Source: Sinorhizobium psoraleae
Lineage (GTDB): Bacteria; Pseudomonadota; Alphaproteobacteria; Rhizobiales; Rhizobiaceae
Direction of reading: 5' to 3'
Length of the DNA stretch: 64,000 nucleotides
Assembly (NCBI RefSeq): GCF_013283645.1
Contig: NZ_JABEKV010000001.1
Coordinates: 372,001-436,000 of the forward strand
This document shows, piece after piece, positions 26,771-35,348 of this stretch; the first letter of the stretch is position 1, and every line of letters begins with the position of its first letter. Under the pieces are notes generated by a model. That model ran no database searches and had not been told where the DNA came from. It saw only the letters and a list, made by a program, of their open reading frames with translations. The translations under genes and the position numbers were made by a program.

Positions 26771-29649
26771 ATATGGTGCGTGAAGTCGACTACGGCACTC
26801 CTGCTTCGAAATCCGAAAAGCAGGTGACGCTCACCATCGACGGTCGTGAGATCACGGTACCGGAGGGCACCTCGATCATGCGGGCGGCGATGGAAGCCGG
26901 CATCGAGGTGCCGAAGCTCTGCGCCTCCGACATGATGGACGCCTTCGGCTCCTGCCGCCTCTGTCTCGTGGAAATCCAGGGACGCGCCGGCATGCCGGCC
27001 TCCTGCACAACGCCGGTGGCGCCGGGGATCGTGGTTTCGACGCAGACGCCGCGATTGAAGGATGTCCGACGCGGCGTGATGGAGCTCTATATCTCCGACC
27101 ACCCGCTCGACTGCCTGACCTGCGCTGCCAACGGCGATTGCGAACTGCAGGACATGGCGGGTGCCGTAGGCCTGCGCGACGTGCGCTACGGCTATGATGG
27201 TTCCAACCACGTCAAGGCGCGCAACAATGGCGATGAGATCAACCTCAAATGGGCGCCGAAGGACGAATCGAATCCCTATTTCACCTACGATCCCGCCAAG
27301 TGCATCGTCTGCTCGCGCTGTGTCCGCGCCTGCGAGGAGGTGCAGGGCACCTTTGCGCTGACGATCGGCGGACGCGGCTTCGATTCACGCGTTGCGGCCG
27401 GCATGAACGAGGATTTCGTTTCGTCCGAATGCGTTTCCTGCGGCGCCTGCGTCCAGGCCTGCCCGACGGCGACGCTCACCGAGAAATCGGTGATCGAGAT
27501 CGGCCAGCCGGAGCACTCGGTTGTGACCACCTGCGCCTATTGCGGCGTCGGCTGTTCCTTCAAGGCGGAAATGCGCGGCGAGGAACTGGTACGCATGGTG
27601 CCGTGGAAGGACGGCCAGGCAAACCGGGGCCATTCCTGCGTCAAGGGGCGTTTCGCCTATGGCTACTCGAGCCATAAGGATCGCATCCTCAATCCGATGA
27701 TCCGCGAGAAGATCACCGACCCCTGGCGTGAAGTCACCTGGGAAGAGGCTTTCGCGCATGTCGCCTCCGAGTTCCGCCGTATCCAGTACCAGTACGGCCG
27801 CGATTCCGTCGGCGGCATCACCTCGTCGCGCTGCACCAATGAGGAGACTTATCTGGTGCAGAAGCTGGTGCGCGCCGGCTTCGGCAACAACAATGTCGAC
27901 ACCTGCGCCCGCGTCTGCCATTCGCCGACCGGCTATGGCCTCGGCCAGGCCTTCGGAACCTCGGCGGGCACGCAGGATTTCGACAGCGTCGAGCACACGG
28001 ACGTCGCCGTCATCATCGGCGCCAATCCGACGGACGGTCACCCGGTCTTCGCCTCGCGGCTGAAGAAGCGGTTGCGCGAGGGCGCCAAGCTGATCGTCAT
28101 CGATCCGCGTCGGATCGATCTCGTGCGCTCGGCCCATGTCGAGGCATCCTACCATCTGCCGTTGAAGCCCGGCACGAACGTCGCCATCCTGACAGCGCTG
28201 GCGCATGTCATCGTCACGGAGGGGCTCGCCAACGAAGCCTTCATTCGCGAGCGCTGCGACTGGTCGGAATTCGAGGACTGGGCAGCCTTCGTCTCCGAAC
28301 CCTACCACAGCCCGGAAGCGACAGAAGCCTACACCGGCGTTCCGGCGGAACTGCTCCGCGGCGCCGCCCGTCTCTACGCCACCGGCGGCAACGGCGCGAT
28401 CTATTACGGGCTCGGCGTCACCGAACACAGCCAAGGCTCGACGACGGTGATGGCGATCGCGAACCTGGCGATGGTCACCGGCAACATCGGGCGGCCGGGC
28501 GTGGGCGTCAATCCGCTGCGCGGCCAGAACAACGTGCAGGGCTCGTGCGATATGGGCTCGTTCCCGCATGAACTGCCCGGCTACCGGCACATTTCCGACG
28601 ATGCGACGCGCGAGACTTTCGAAAAGCTCTGGGGCGTGGCGCTCAACAACGAGCCGGGTCTTCGCGTTCCCAACATGCTCGACGCCGCCGTGGAGGGCAC
28701 TTTCAAGGCTCTCTACATCCAGGGCGAGGACATCCTGCAGTCGGATCCGGATACCAAGCATGTGGCCGCCGGGCTCGCCGCGATGGAATGCGTCGTCGTG
28801 CACGACTTGTTCCTCAACGAGACGGCCAACTACGCTCATGTCTTCCTGCCCGGCTCGACCTTCCTCGAAAAGGACGGCACCTTCACCAATGCAGAGCGGC
28901 GCATCAACCGCGTTCGCCGCGTCATGACGCCGAAGAACGGCTATGCCGACTGGGAGGTGACGCAGAAGCTCGCCCAGGCGATGGGGCTCGACTGGACTTA
29001 TCGCCATCCGTCCGAGATCATGGATGAGATCGCCGCGACGACACCGAGCTTCGCGCTGGTCTCCTACGACTATCTCGACAAGATGGGCTCGGTGCAGTGG
29101 CCTTGCAACGAGAAGCATCCCGAAGGCTCGCCGATCATGCATGTCGACGGTTTCGTGCGCGGCAAGGGCAAGTTCATCCGCACCGAATATGTGGCAACTG
29201 ACGAGAAGACCGGACCGCGCTTCCCGCTCTTGCTGACGACCGGCCGCATCCTCAGCCAGTACAATGTCGGCGCCCAGACGCGGCGTACCGAGAACGTCGT
29301 CTGGCACGCCGAGGACCGGTTGGAAATCCATCCGCACGATGCGGAGCAGCGCGGCATCCGCGACGGCGACTGGATCAGGCTTGCCAGCCGTGCAGGTGAG
29401 ACGACGCTCAGGGCACTGATCACTGACCGCGTCGCACCGGGCGTGGTCTACACCACCTTCCATCACCCGACGACGCAGGCCAACGTCATCACGACGGACT
29501 TCTCCGACTGGGCAACCAACTGCCCGGAATACAAGGTGACCGCCGTGCAGGTCTCGCCCTCGAACGGCCCGTCCGACTGGCAGCGCGACTACGACGAGCA
29601 GGCCCGCCAATCGCGCCGCATCAGCGGCAAGCTGGAGGCGGCAGAGTAG
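26767..29649 (+). CDS. fdsA: NAD-dependent formate dehydrogenase catalytic subunit FdsA (molybdenum, Cys type)
   Basis: 960 residues from ATG 26767, near the length known for Ralstonia FdsA. The N-terminal NuoG-like part carries a [2Fe-2S] site (CASDMMDAFGSCRLC), the His-Cys cluster HPLDCLTCAANGDC and two ferredoxin-type clusters (CIVCSRCVRAC; CVSCGACVQAC). Another [4Fe-4S] set, CAYCGVGC, opens the molybdopterin domain. The active site is ARVCHSPTGYG with Cys384-His385, so cysteine replaces the selenocysteine of some homologues. It oxidises formate to CO2. The frame is open further upstream but that part belongs to the small gene. Confidence 0.95.
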   Translation: MNMVREVDYGTPASKSEKQVTLTIDGREITVPEGTSIMRAAMEAGIEVPKLCASDMMDAFGSCRLCLVEIQGRAGMPASCTTPVAPGIVVSTQTPRLKDVRRGVMELYISDHPLDCLTCAANGDCELQDMAGAVGLRDVRYGYDGSNHVKARNNGDEINLKWAPKDESNPYFTYDPAKCIVCSRCVRACEEVQGTFALTIGGRGFDSRVAAGMNEDFVSSECVSCGACVQACPTATLTEKSVIEIGQPEHSVVTTCAYCGVGCSFKAEMRGEELVRMVPWKDGQANRGHSCVKGRFAYGYSSHKDRILNPMIREKITDPWREVTWEEAFAHVASEFRRIQYQYGRDSVGGITSSRCTNEETYLVQKLVRAGFGNNNVDTCARVCHSPTGYGLGQAFGTSAGTQDFDSVEHTDVAVIIGANPTDGHPVFASRLKKRLREGAKLIVIDPRRIDLVRSAHVEASYHLPLKPGTNVAILTALAHVIVTEGLANEAFIRERCDWSEFEDWAAFVSEPYHSPEATEAYTGVPAELLRGAARLYATGGNGAIYYGLGVTEHSQGSTTVMAIANLAMVTGNIGRPGVGVNPLRGQNNVQGSCDMGSFPHELPGYRHISDDATRETFEKLWGVALNNEPGLRVPNMLDAAVEGTFKALYIQGEDILQSDPDTKHVAAGLAAMECVVVHDLFLNETANYAHVFLPGSTFLEKDGTFTNAERRINRVRRVMTPKNGYADWEVTQKLAQAMGLDWTYRHPSEIMDEIAATTPSFALVSYDYLDKMGSVQWPCNEKHPEGSPIMHVDGFVRGKGKFIRTEYVATDEKTGPRFPLLLTTGRILSQYNVGAQTRRTENVVWHAEDRLEIHPHDAEQRGIRDGDWIRLASRAGETTLRALITDRVAPGVVYTTFHHPTTQANVITTDFSDWATNCPEYKVTAVQVSPSNGPSDWQRDYDEQARQSRRISGKLEAAE

Positions 29650-29670
29650 GAGAGTGCGGGAGCACGGCGC

Positions 29671-30498
29671 ATGACCGGTTTCAAGACAAGCGTGAAGGTC
29701 TCCGAATCCGCGCGCCGCGCCGGCACTCTTGTCGCCGGGTCACGGGTGGTGCCCGAGGAGACGCCGATCGCGTTCACCTATGGTGGCTCGACTCACGCGG
29801 TGATGATGGCGACACCCGGCGATTTCGAGGATTTTGCCGTTGGATTTAGCCTGACCGAAGGCATCATCACGGATCCGGACCAGATCGAGACCGTCGATGT
29901 CGTGACCGAGGACCGGGGCATCGACCTGCAGGTCACGCTCAAGGACGAAGAGAACGAAATGCTGCGCCAGCGTCGCCGCCACATGGCCGGTCCGGTCGGC
30001 TGCGGTCTTTGCGGCATCGAATCGATCGAGCAGGCTGTCCGCCACACCCCGGACGTTTCCGGGGCCACGCTCAGGCTTTCGCAGGCGGACGTCGTCAAGG
30101 CCGTTGCGCTTCTGAACGGTCAACAGCCGCTGCATTTCGAGACGCGCGCCGTGCATGGAGCAGCGTTTTACGTGCCGGGAAAGGGGCTGATCGCGGTCCG
30201 CGAGGATGTCGGACGCCACAATGCGCTCGACAAGCTCGTCGGCGCGGCGGCGCGTGCCGGGTTCAAGGGTGCCGAGGGCGCCGTCGTCGTCACCTCGCGC
30301 GTGTCGGTCGAGATGGTTCAGAAGACGGCGATTATCGGGAGCCCCGTGATCATTGCAATATCGGCGCCGACGGCGCTCGCCATCCGCACGGCCGAGGAGG
30401 CGGGCATGACGCTTATCGCGCTCGTGCGCGGCGACGAATTCGATATTTTCACCCATGCCTCACGCATACATTCCGGAGCTGTTGCCGATGTCGCCTGA
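29671..30498 (+). CDS. fdhD: Formate dehydrogenase sulfurtransferase FdhD (FdsC)
   Basis: 275 residues of the FdhD family. GCGLCGIE carries the conserved CxxC that relays sulfur to the bis-MGD cofactor, needed for active formate dehydrogenase. The start follows a GGAGAG-type site 21 bp after fdsA. It overlaps fdsD by 11 bases. In Rhodobacter and Ralstonia the same position is occupied by fdsC. Confidence 0.92.
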   Translation: MTGFKTSVKVSESARRAGTLVAGSRVVPEETPIAFTYGGSTHAVMMATPGDFEDFAVGFSLTEGIITDPDQIETVDVVTEDRGIDLQVTLKDEENEMLRQRRRHMAGPVGCGLCGIESIEQAVRHTPDVSGATLRLSQADVVKAVALLNGQQPLHFETRAVHGAAFYVPGKGLIAVREDVGRHNALDKLVGAAARAGFKGAEGAVVVTSRVSVEMVQKTAIIGSPVIIAISAPTALAIRTAEEAGMTLIALVRGDEFDIFTHASRIHSGAVADVA

Positions 30499-30718
30499 TA
30501 CCAATGCCAAGCTCATCTACATGGCCAACCAGATCGCCACGTTCTTCAAGAGCCAACCGGCGGCGGAAGCAGCGGAGGGCGTTGCGACCCATATCAACAA
30601 ATTTTGGGAGCCGCGCATGCGCCGCAAGCTCTTCGAGCACATCGATCATGGTGGCGGAGGGCTGAGCCCGCTGGTGATCGAGGCGGCTTCGAAAATCAAG
30701 CGCCCGGAAGCCGCGTAA
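30488..30718 (+). CDS. fdsD: Formate dehydrogenase delta subunit FdsD
   Basis: 76 residues from ATG 30488 with GGAG upstream. It begins MSPDTNAKLIYMANQIATFF and contains NKFWEPRMR, characteristic of the small FdsD subunit. It ends the operon; no clear terminator follows on the plus strand except the palindrome at 30867, which serves the opposite gene better. Its function in the complex is poorly known and is thought to be assembly or stability. Confidence 0.88.
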   Translation: MSPDTNAKLIYMANQIATFFKSQPAAEAAEGVATHINKFWEPRMRRKLFEHIDHGGGGLSPLVIEAASKIKRPEAA

Positions 30719-30862
30719 TATCCCTCGCAACAGGCGAGCGTGGCCATCCTAGCGTCTTGCTCACGCCTTTTGGCAAGATCCAAATTTCGGGAACAGTCGA
30801 GGGGAGGCGGCGACCGATCGGCCGGAAGCGGCGCCGAAGCTGAGCCGTCGTCCGGCGAATAG

Positions 30863-30892
30863 AAAAGCCGTTTTGCCGGCGGGCAAAACGGC
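30863..30892 (-). terminator. Terminator of cheW, possibly bidirectional
   Basis: GCCGTTTTGCC (30867-30877) and GGCAAAACGGC (30882-30892) form a perfect 11-bp stem. On the minus strand it is followed by TTTTCTATT, a good terminator for cheW. It lies between two convergent genes, so it may also stop fds transcripts. Confidence 0.8.
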
Positions 30893-30919
30893 CTTGTCGG
30901 ATTCAGCTTCGACCGATGC

Positions 30920-31399
30920 TCAGGCGGCGAGTTCTTCCACGTCCCGTTCCTTGAACATGCGGGAAAGATTGAGGAAGCAGATCATGCCCGCTTCGTTGGC
31001 GATGATGCCTTCCGCAAAACTCTTGTCGAAGGAGGCAGTCACTTCCGGTACGGGCTGCACCTGGCTGCCCTGCACCGTGAGAATGTCGGAGACGCGATCG
31101 ACGACGAGGCCGATGACCATGTTGTGCACTTCCGCGACGACGATGGCGCTGCGTTCGTTGGCGACGGTCGATTTCATTCCGAGCTTGTGGGCAAGATCGA
31201 TGATCGGGATCACCGTGCCGCGCAGGTTCATCACGCCGATCACCTCCGGCGGCGAATGCGGAATGGGCGTCGATGGCGCCCAGCCGCGGATCTCGCGGAT
31301 CGTCGTCGTCTTGACGCAAAATTCCTGATCGTGGAGACGGAACGCTATGATTTCCAGCGTTTCGCCGTCAAATCCGGCAGTTCTCAATGTACCTGTCAT
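30920..31399 (-). CDS. cheW: CheW-family chemotaxis coupling protein
   Basis: 159 residues from ATG 31399, with GAGGGA upstream. The CheW domain is complete: EIIAFRLHDQEFCVKTTTIREI, VIGVMNLRGTVIPIIDL, AIVVAEV, and a conserved ending with INLSRM-like FLNLSRMF. It couples chemoreceptors to CheA in the cytoplasm. No receptor, cheA or other che gene is nearby, so it is a solitary copy that must serve a cluster located elsewhere. Confidence 0.9.
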   Translation of the reverse strand: MTGTLRTAGFDGETLEIIAFRLHDQEFCVKTTTIREIRGWAPSTPIPHSPPEVIGVMNLRGTVIPIIDLAHKLGMKSTVANERSAIVVAEVHNMVIGLVVDRVSDILTVQGSQVQPVPEVTASFDKSFAEGIIANEAGMICFLNLSRMFKERDVEELAA

Positions 31400-31720
31400 C
31401 GAAGGTCCCTCAGCTTTCCGATCGACGCCCGTGAGGCGCGACACCGCCAACTCGCGACGCCCCCTGCGGATGCTGCAGGCAAGCGCAGTTTCCCGTACAA
31501 TCAGGAAGTGTCATTAGATCCGCCGACGACATTCGGCGCGGCGCAAGCCGCATCATGCGCGGAGGAACCCCGCCTTGCGCTTTGGGCTAATCTAGGCCGG
31601 GATTCGTTAAGACTTGCTTTGCGACGGCGATCCGCCTCCGTACTACAGCATCCCGTGTCATATCGGACGCGCAAAGGAGGCTGTAGCACTTTGCATGCAG
31701 CAGGCGGATCGCGAGAGGTA
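31400..31720. other. Intergenic region between cheW and rocD with a framed half RIME
   Basis: 321 bp with no supported gene. It should contain the cheW promoter on the minus strand, but no clear -35/-10 pair was recognised. Near rocD it holds a RIME half copy (31643-31702) enclosed by a perfect 10-bp inverted repeat (GCGATCCGCC at 31627-31636, GGCGGATCGC at 31703-31712), which could form a long hairpin just after the rocD stop. Confidence 0.5.
31643..31702. repeat. Partial RIME element (one palindrome)
   Basis: CTACAGC...GGACGCGCAAAGG...GCTGTAGCACTTTGCATGCAGCA matches the second half of the copies at 1972 and 51985. The CTTAAATCG palindrome is missing. It lies directly behind rocD and is flanked by an unrelated 10-bp inverted repeat. 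Confidence 0.6.
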
Positions 31721-32926
31721 TCAGGCGGAAGCGAGCACGGCGGCGAAATGTTCGACCGCCCAATCGACCTGGTCTTCGGTGATCACCAGCGGCGGAGCGA
31801 TTCGGATCGTGTCGCCATGGGTGTCCTTGGCGAGGATGCCGCGTGCCTTGAGCGCCTCGCAATATTTCCGGGCGCCGCCGGCTTCCGGAACGAGTTCGAC
31901 CGCGAGCATGAGACCGCGGCCGCGGACGTCCTTGATGATGTTGGAGCGGATATCGCGCAGGCCGGTCTGGAAACGCTCGCCCATGCGGGCGGAATTCTCG
32001 ATCATGCCCTCTTCGGTGAGCGCTTTCAGCGCCGCCCTGGCGATCGCACAGGCGAGCGGATTGCCGCCGAAGGTCGAACCGTGCTGGCCAGGCTTCAGAA
32101 CGCCCAGCACTTCCGAATTCGAAAGCACGGCGGAGACCGGGTAGAAGCCGCCCGACAGCGCCTTGCCGATCAGCGTCACGTCGGCCTCGATGCCTTCATG
32201 CTCTTCCGCAAGCAGCTTGCCCGTGCGCCCGAGCCCTGTCTGGATTTCGTCGAGAATGAGCGTGATGCCATACTTCGTGCAGAGCTCGCGGACGCCGGCA
32301 AAATATCCCGTAGGCGGCACGATCACGCCGGCCTCGCCCTGGATAGGCTCGACGAGGAAAGCGACCGTGTTCTCGGTGATCGCTTCGCGGAACGCGTCGA
32401 TGTCGCCGAAGGGAACGACCTTGAAGCCCGGCGCGAAGGGCCCGAAGCCGGTGCGCGCGTCCGGATCGGTCGAAAAGCCGACGATGCCCATGGTGCGGCC
32501 ATGGAAATTGTTCGAGCAGACGAGGATCTCGGCCTTTTCTTCGGTGACGCCTTTGACCTCGTATCCCCATTTGCGCACGGCCTTGATGGCGGTCTCGACC
32601 GCTTCAGCGCCGGAGTTCATCGGCAGCACCTTGTGCGAGCCGGTGAGTGCTGCGATCTCCTCGTAGAAATGCGCGAGCTGGTCGTTGCGGAAGGCGCGCG
32701 ATGTCAGCGTCAACTTCTGCGCCTGCTCGATCATCGCCTTGAAGATCTTGGGATGACAATGACCCTGGTTGACGGCGGAATAGGCGGACAGGCAGTCAAG
32801 ATAGCGATTGCCTTCCATATCCCAGACATAGACGCCTTCGCCGCGCGAAAGCACGACATCGAGCGGCTTGTAGTTGTGGGCGCCCAGCCGGTATTCGGTT
32901 TCAATCAGGGCCGCGGTTGTCGACAT
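31721..32926 (-). CDS. rocD: Ornithine aminotransferase
   Basis: 401 residues, class III PLP-dependent aminotransferase. [15 protein letters not shown] and the PLP lysine in [15 protein letters not shown] are visible, as is the N-terminal [17 protein letters not shown] typical of ornithine aminotransferase. It converts ornithine plus 2-oxoglutarate to glutamate-5-semialdehyde and glutamate. ATG 32926 follows GGAGGATC. It is downstream of arginase with a 79-bp gap, giving the arginine-to-glutamate route. Confidence 0.92.
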   Translation of the reverse strand: MSTTAALIETEYRLGAHNYKPLDVVLSRGEGVYVWDMEGNRYLDCLSAYSAVNQGHCHPKIFKAMIEQAQKLTLTSRAFRNDQLAHFYEEIAALTGSHKVLPMNSGAEAVETAIKAVRKWGYEVKGVTEEKAEILVCSNNFHGRTMGIVGFSTDPDARTGFGPFAPGFKVVPFGDIDAFREAITENTVAFLVEPIQGEAGVIVPPTGYFAGVRELCTKYGITLILDEIQTGLGRTGKLLAEEHEGIEADVTLIGKALSGGFYPVSAVLSNSEVLGVLKPGQHGSTFGGNPLACAIARAALKALTEEGMIENSARMGERFQTGLRDIRSNIIKDVRGRGLMLAVELVPEAGGARKYCEALKARGILAKDTHGDTIRIAPPLVITEDQVDWAVEHFAAVLASA

Positions 32927-33005
32927 AAATGATCCTCCGGTTCGTATCCTGGCGCCGCGCTCCTCATGGGGTAAATGCGCGTGTCGCCGGCATATCTGCG
33001 TTACT

Positions 33006-33929
33006 TCAGGCGCTGCGGGTCGGCCGGTCCAGAATGCGGCGGCCGAAGAGGCTTGCCGTCAACTCGACCAGGATGCGGGCGCTCTTGCCGCGGTCGTCGA
33101 GGAAGGGATTGAGTTCGACGACGTCGAGCGACGAGACAAGGTCGCTGTCGCAGAGCATCTCCATGATGAGGTGGGCCTCACGGAACGTCGCTCCGCCCGG
33201 AACGGTGGTGCCGACACCGGGGGCAATTTCCGGATCCATGAAATCGACATCGAGGCTCACATGCAGCAGGCCGTTGGCGGCGCGAACCTCATCGAGGATC
33301 TGGCGCATGATGTGAGCCATGCCCATCTCGTCGACGGTGCGCATGTCGTAGACGTTGACGCCGTGCTCGGCGATTTCCTCGCGCTCGCGGGCATCGACTG
33401 AACGGATGCCGATCTGATAGACCCTCTTCGGGTCGACCAGCGGCCGATCGCTGGCGAGGATCGGCGCGAATTCCGCCTCGCCGCAGAAGAAGGCGACGGG
33501 CATGCCATGCATGTTGCCGGAGGGCGAAGTGGTCGGCGAGTTGAAATCGGCATGCGCATCGAGCCAGAGGACGAAGAGCGGCCGGCCGACGTCATCGGCG
33601 TGGCGCGCCATGCCCGAGACGCTGCCCATGGAAAGCGCATGGTCGCCGCCGAGAATGATTGGAACATGCCCCTTGCGCGCGGCGTCGTGCACGGCATCGT
33701 TCAGCGCGCGGGCGAAGGCGCCAACCATCTGCAGATTGTTGGCTTGCGGATGATGGGCGAGGTCACGGGCGGGCAACGGCCGGACGTCGCCTTCGTCATG
33801 AACCGTATGGCCGAGTTCGGCCAGAACCGTATCGATGCCGGCGATCCTCAGCGCCGTCGGCCCCATGGCCGCGCCGCGCCGTCCGGAGCCTTCTTCGATG
33901 GGTGCGCCGATCAAGGTGATGGTCTTCAT
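33006..33929 (-). CDS. rocF: Arginase
   Basis: 307 residues from ATG 33929, preceded by AAAGGGCGG; the frame to 33998 is less likely because it crosses the promoter. The dimanganese ligands appear in [16 protein letters not shown] and DVDFMDP, all intact. It hydrolyses arginine to ornithine and urea, feeding RocD. It needs Mn(II). It diverges from an Lrp-type regulator, the expected arrangement for substrate-induced arginine catabolism. Confidence 0.93.
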   Translation of the reverse strand: MKTITLIGAPIEEGSGRRGAAMGPTALRIAGIDTVLAELGHTVHDEGDVRPLPARDLAHHPQANNLQMVGAFARALNDAVHDAARKGHVPIILGGDHALSMGSVSGMARHADDVGRPLFVLWLDAHADFNSPTTSPSGNMHGMPVAFFCGEAEFAPILASDRPLVDPKRVYQIGIRSVDAREREEIAEHGVNVYDMRTVDEMGMAHIMRQILDEVRAANGLLHVSLDVDFMDPEIAPGVGTTVPGGATFREAHLIMEMLCDSDLVSSLDVVELNPFLDDRGKSARILVELTASLFGRRILDRPTRSA

Positions 33930-34026
33930 TTCCGCCCTTTTCCTTCCTCTGAGTCCTGCGAGAATGAGGCGGATTATCGTCAAAAGGCATGACAGCAAAA
34001 AGATGGAAAACTGTCGATTGGAAGGC

Positions 34027-34055
34027 TAAAATCGGCATATTGGTAAGCCGAATTT
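34027..34055. promoter_or_regulatory. Candidate Lrp-type operator between rocF and the regulator
   Basis: AAATCGGC and GCCGAATTT form a near-perfect inverted repeat with nine bases between, in the 141-bp divergent gap. It lies 16 bp before the regulator start and about 100 bp before rocF. Binding by the adjacent Lrp protein is inferred. Confidence 0.45.
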
Positions 34056-34070
34056 GTCAACTTGCGAATC

Positions 34071-34505
34071 ATGGACGATCTTGATCAAGCCCTCATCAGC
34101 GCGCTCAGACAGAATGCGCGCACACCGGTCTCGACGCTTTCGGCGATGACGGGCGTTTCGCGCGCAACCGTTGCCGCGCGTATTGATCGGCTGGTGGCAA
34201 ACGGAACGATCGCGGCCTTCACGATCCGGACCGGCTCGGAAATTCCGGCGTCCGGCGTGCGCGCCGTCGTCATGATCGAAGTTCACGGCAAAATGGCCGA
34301 TCGCGTTGCGGGTCAACTGCGCGGCTTGCCGCAGGTGCGGGCGCTGCACAGCACCAACGGGCGGTGGGATTTCATCGCAGAGCTCGAGGATCGCGACCTC
34401 GTCAGCTTCGACGAGACGCTCAGGCGCATTCGGCTCATCGACGGCATCACCGTGACCGAGACCAATATCCTTCTGAAGACCAGCAAGATGAGCGGGACGT
34501 TCTGA
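34071..34505 (+). CDS. Lrp/AsnC-family regulator of arginine catabolism
   Basis: 144 residues from ATG 34071; a TTG nine bases upstream is less likely. It has an N-terminal AsnC-type helix-turn-helix (LSAMTGVSRATVAARIDRL) and a C-terminal RAM-like sensor domain (RVAGQLRGLPQVRALHSTNGRWDFIAEL in part). It is divergent from rocF-rocD, so it probably senses arginine or ornithine and activates those genes. Confidence 0.88.
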   Translation: MDDLDQALISALRQNARTPVSTLSAMTGVSRATVAARIDRLVANGTIAAFTIRTGSEIPASGVRAVVMIEVHGKMADRVAGQLRGLPQVRALHSTNGRWDFIAELEDRDLVSFDETLRRIRLIDGITVTETNILLKTSKMSGTF

Positions 34506-34509
34506 CGCC

Positions 34510-34592
34510 GCTGCATGTTTCCTTACATCGTAGCCGATTTACGAAAGTGCTGCGGCGTCCTTTGGCGCGTCACATAAGACGCGCGGCGCTGT
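34510..34592. repeat. Degenerate RIME-like element
   Basis: GCTGCATGTTTCCTTA, CCGATTTACG, CCTTTGGCGCGT, then AGACGCGCGGCGCTGT follows the order of the intact copy at 1972 in the same orientation, with several changes in the first palindrome. It starts five bases after the Lrp gene. Confidence 0.65.
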
Positions 34593-34780
34593 TGTGCGAC
34601 CGTCGGTGCTGTCCGTCTTTCGTGGCCGCGAAGTGGTTTTTGTTCTTGATTTGTTCCGATTCCCTTGTAAGATGTTTCACCTCAGCAAAAAGCGAAGCAT
34701 GAGGAAAGTACGCGGCGTCCGCCCGCATCCCGTTCTCATTCATTGGAAATGATCACGTTCATCGGTCCAGGGAGGTTGTC

Positions 34781-35257
34781 ATGGCCACTTATAATGGCGG
34801 CCCGGCGCGGCAGATTTGCATAAAGCTGTTCGTCAGACATGGGGACGAGGAACGGGCGATTGCCTTCTACCGTGACGTCTTCGGCGCCGAGCTTCTCCAG
34901 CGTCATGAGTGGAGCGGCATCCTGACGAGTGCCGACCTTTGCATCGGCGATTCCATCTTCCGGGTGGCTGGCGCCAATCCGCGTCGGGATGCCGAGCCGC
35001 GGCTTGGCGGCCCGCGGTCGCCGCATGCGCTTGGGACGACGGCGGCGATCCTCGAGTTGCACGTCGACGACGTGGATCGCGTGCTCGGACGGGCGATCGG
35101 TGCCGGTGCGAGCCTGCGCAATGCCGCCGAAACGCTGCCGACGGGAGATCGGGTCGGCGCGCTCATCGACCCATTCGGGCACATCTGGGCGCTGTTCACC
35201 GGCATTGAGGACAGCGAGATCTTGGACGCGTTTGGGGTCGACCGAAATGCCGCTTGA
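34781..35257 (+). CDS. VOC-superfamily (glyoxalase/PhnB-like) protein
   Basis: 158 residues behind GGGAGGTTGTC. Vicinal-oxygen-chelate fold segments are visible: AIAFYRDVFGAELLQR, then ELHVDDVDRVLGRAIGAGA and DPFGHIWALFTG. The PhnB-like subgroup includes resistance and unknown-function proteins, and the metal ligands are not fully conserved. No neighbour suggests a substrate. It is convergent with tamB. Confidence 0.8.
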   Translation: MATYNGGPARQICIKLFVRHGDEERAIAFYRDVFGAELLQRHEWSGILTSADLCIGDSIFRVAGANPRRDAEPRLGGPRSPHALGTTAAILELHVDDVDRVLGRAIGAGASLRNAAETLPTGDRVGALIDPFGHIWALFTGIEDSEILDAFGVDRNAA

Positions 35258-35348
35258 CCGATGACGGCATCGCTCCTTGTCTACGCTCCGCCTTGTGGAG
35301 AGGGTGGAGCAAAACCAGGTAAGCCACCGCGGAATATCCTGGCTTCGT

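Noticed and set aside
30867..30892. Small coding genes in the fdsD-cheW gap
   Set aside because: The short open frames overlap the terminator stem and have no ribosome site.
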